From assembly GCA_003552485.1 (NCBI GenBank), contig PUMX01000487.1:1-5827 (forward strand): 5,827 nt of DNA, written 5' to 3'. Made by a program: the position numbers and the translations under genes. This stretch comes from Candidatus Hydrogenedentota bacterium (GTDB taxonomy: Bacteria; Hydrogenedentota; Hydrogenedentia; Hydrogenedentales; SLHB01). Under the pieces are notes generated by a model. That model was not told where the DNA came from, did no database searches, and saw only the letters and a program-made list of their open reading frames with translations. Below, one piece after another: positions 4,530 through 5,827 of this stretch; position 1 is the first letter of the stretch, and each line of letters begins with the position of its first letter.

Positions 4530-5827
4530 ATGGCGTTGGGCCGGTATGTCAAAGGGTTGCTGAAATTTGTCGGCGCGCTCGGGGTGGTCTTCCTCGTGGC
4601 GTTCCTGGGGTGGCGTGTTTGGATCGAGTTCCAGGCGCGCGCGGTATTGAACGAACTCCGGGAGCAAGGGCATCCGGTTACCCTCGACGAACTCGCCGCG
4701 CGTTACTATGAAGACGCCCCAGCGGACGAAGACAACGCGGCGCTCGTATATTTCGAAGCGTTTGACGCGCTGGAGCGGGAGAGGGCGGATGCGCCGTCGA
4801 CTGAACTTGTACCTGTCATGTCCGAAGCGGAATTCCCGCCTCCGAACGAGCGAATCCCGGAAGATCAGGATGCCGCCATCGAAGCCTACTTGGCCGCCTT
4901 TCCCGAGACGCTCGGTCTGCTTCATCAAGCCACGACGAAACCGGCGTCCCACTGGCCAGTGGAACGGTATGTGACCTGGCGGCTTTCGTCAGGCGTGTTA
5001 CGTGATTTCGCGCACTTCCGCCAGTTTGCCCGCCTGCTTGCGATCGAAGCCGAATGGCATGCCCATCACCGCCGCACCAAGGAAGCTGGCGCCGCCATGA
5101 AAGCGCAATGGCGGCTCGTACGCGCCATGCAAGATATGCCAGCCGTCTTGCCAATGCTTGTGCGGCGGGCGATCGAGGGCATCGCGCTTCACAATTTGAT
5201 GGAAACGCTGGCCCTCGTGAGATTTCAGGAAGAGAGCCGTGAACGCATTGTGTCGTTGCTTGCGGATCGTTCGGAGATTGAATCCGAATTGCTCGCGATG
5301 CATGGCGAGCTGGTGTTGTTCTTCGACCCGGCGGTGGCTCGCCACGTCACGACCGACTCTGATACAAATCTTCTGGACCTCGGAGCTGTCTTGCTCTATA
5401 TAGTCTCGGGTATGCATGCTTGGGATACGGTAATTCTAGCCCCGCAATTTGCCAGCGATTTGCACGTTCGGAGCCTACCCTCTATGCAGCGGTTGGCGGC
5501 CTGGCCTGACCACATAGCGGCGGTGGAGGCGGAAACCGCCAAGGGAGTGGCGGCGCGTTTTGGATACGCCCATCCCCCGCCTACGATGACCCTGCACGCC
5601 GAGACTATGGCCGCCGCCGCGCGCGTTGCGCTGGCCGTGGATGCCTACCGCGCCGATCACGATGGCCTGCCGGAAACGCTCGACGAACTTGTCCCGGACT
5701 ACTTGGAAGCGGTTCCCGGCGACGCGTTTACCGGACATCCGCTGCAATATGTTCACGACGAGCCCGCCTTCGCCGTCTACAGCGTGGGCCTGGCGCCAGT
5801 AGCCGATGAGCGATGGGCGGCGCATTA
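4530..5827 (+). CDS. Membrane-anchored protein with GspG-like C-terminal segment, 3' end cut by window
   Basis: A frame from ATG 4530 stays open for 432 codons to the window edge. The last two bases, TA, may begin a stop codon. The N-terminus is one hydrophobic segment (about residues 11-31, LLKFVGALGVVFLVAFLGW) after a short basic start, with no cleavage site or lipobox seen, so the bulk is probably outside the cytoplasmic membrane. Residues 64-79 (PADEDNAALVYFEAFD) and 98-110 (SEAEFPPPNERIP) resemble a set of uncharacterised proteins from planctomycete-like bacteria. About 160-260 is helical and repeat-like, with FARLLAIEAEWHAHH and MKAQWRLVRAMQDMP. The C-terminus (365-420) reads RVALAVDAYRADHDGLPETL, then DELVPDYLEAVPGDAFTGHP and AVYSVG. 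This resembles the part of type II pseudopilin GspG that follows the long helix, but there is no prepilin peptidase site, so it is not a pilin. Function unknown. The window contains no partner genes. Confidence 0.88.
   Translation, partial: MALGRYVKGLLKFVGALGVVFLVAFLGWRVWIEFQARAVLNELREQGHPVTLDELAARYYEDAPADEDNAALVYFEAFDALERERADAPSTELVPVMSEAEFPPPNERIPEDQDAAIEAYLAAFPETLGLLHQATTKPASHWPVERYVTWRLSSGVLRDFAHFRQFARLLAIEAEWHAHHRRTKEAGAAMKAQWRLVRAMQDMPAVLPMLVRRAIEGIALHNLMETLALVRFQEESRERIVSLLADRSEIESELLAMHGELVLFFDPAVARHVTTDSDTNLLDLGAVLLYIVSGMHAWDTVILAPQFASDLHVRSLPSMQRLAAWPDHIAAVEAETAKGVAARFGYAHPPPTMTLHAETMAAAARVALAVDAYRADHDGLPETLDELVPDYLEAVPGDAFTGHPLQYVHDEPAFAVYSVGLAPVADERWAAH

Noticed and set aside
4350..4952. 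200-codon minus-strand frame, and similar ones at 4998-5417 and 5475-5825
   Set aside because: They are antisense to, or overlap, the anchored-protein gene, which has a strong start signal and coherent protein features.

Overview
The window looks like a piece of a GC-rich bacterial chromosome. It opens inside rpoA and continues into rplQ, the usual end of the large ribosomal-protein (alpha) operon, which closes at a strong intrinsic terminator. The genes that follow are not part of that housekeeping block. The phylum is an inference. The last gene encodes an anchored protein with a C-terminal pilin/GspG-like segment, of a type I associate with Planctomycetota/PVC-like and related candidate phyla. 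The isomerase that opens with GVQSFSFR is also a type common in those genomes. No marker here fixes the phylum.

Layout: (1) 1-980, rpoA on the + strand, missing its first ~25 codons, with a glycine-rich linker and an acidic C-terminal tail. (2) 999-1376, rplQ, 18 nt downstream and surely co-transcribed. (3) 1418-1466, a near-ideal rho-independent terminator. (4) 1473-3403, a run of minus-strand genes converging on rplQ: a class I SAM methyltransferase (3403-2606), an Fe-S-type uracil-DNA glycosylase family protein (2386-1766) and a possible 51-residue ORF (1628-1473) with a strong Shine-Dalgarno. The gaps between them (219 and 137 bp) are large enough for separate promoters. (5) 3404-3573, a divergent intergenic region. 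(6) 3574-4305, a + strand sugar phosphate isomerase/epimerase (TIM barrel), followed by a hairpin with a short T-run at 4386-4407. (7) 4530-5827, a + strand reading frame open to the window edge, encoding an anchored protein of unknown function with a GspG-like C-terminal segment.

Apart from rpoA and rplQ, nothing indicates that these genes share a pathway. They read as independent single-gene units placed after the ribosomal operon. I found no rRNA, tRNA, CRISPR array, insertion sequence or prophage gene. The most useful observations are the large anchored protein at the right edge, the unlisted small ORF with its promoter, the unusual alpha-subunit linker and tail, and the palindrome upstream of the glycosylase gene.
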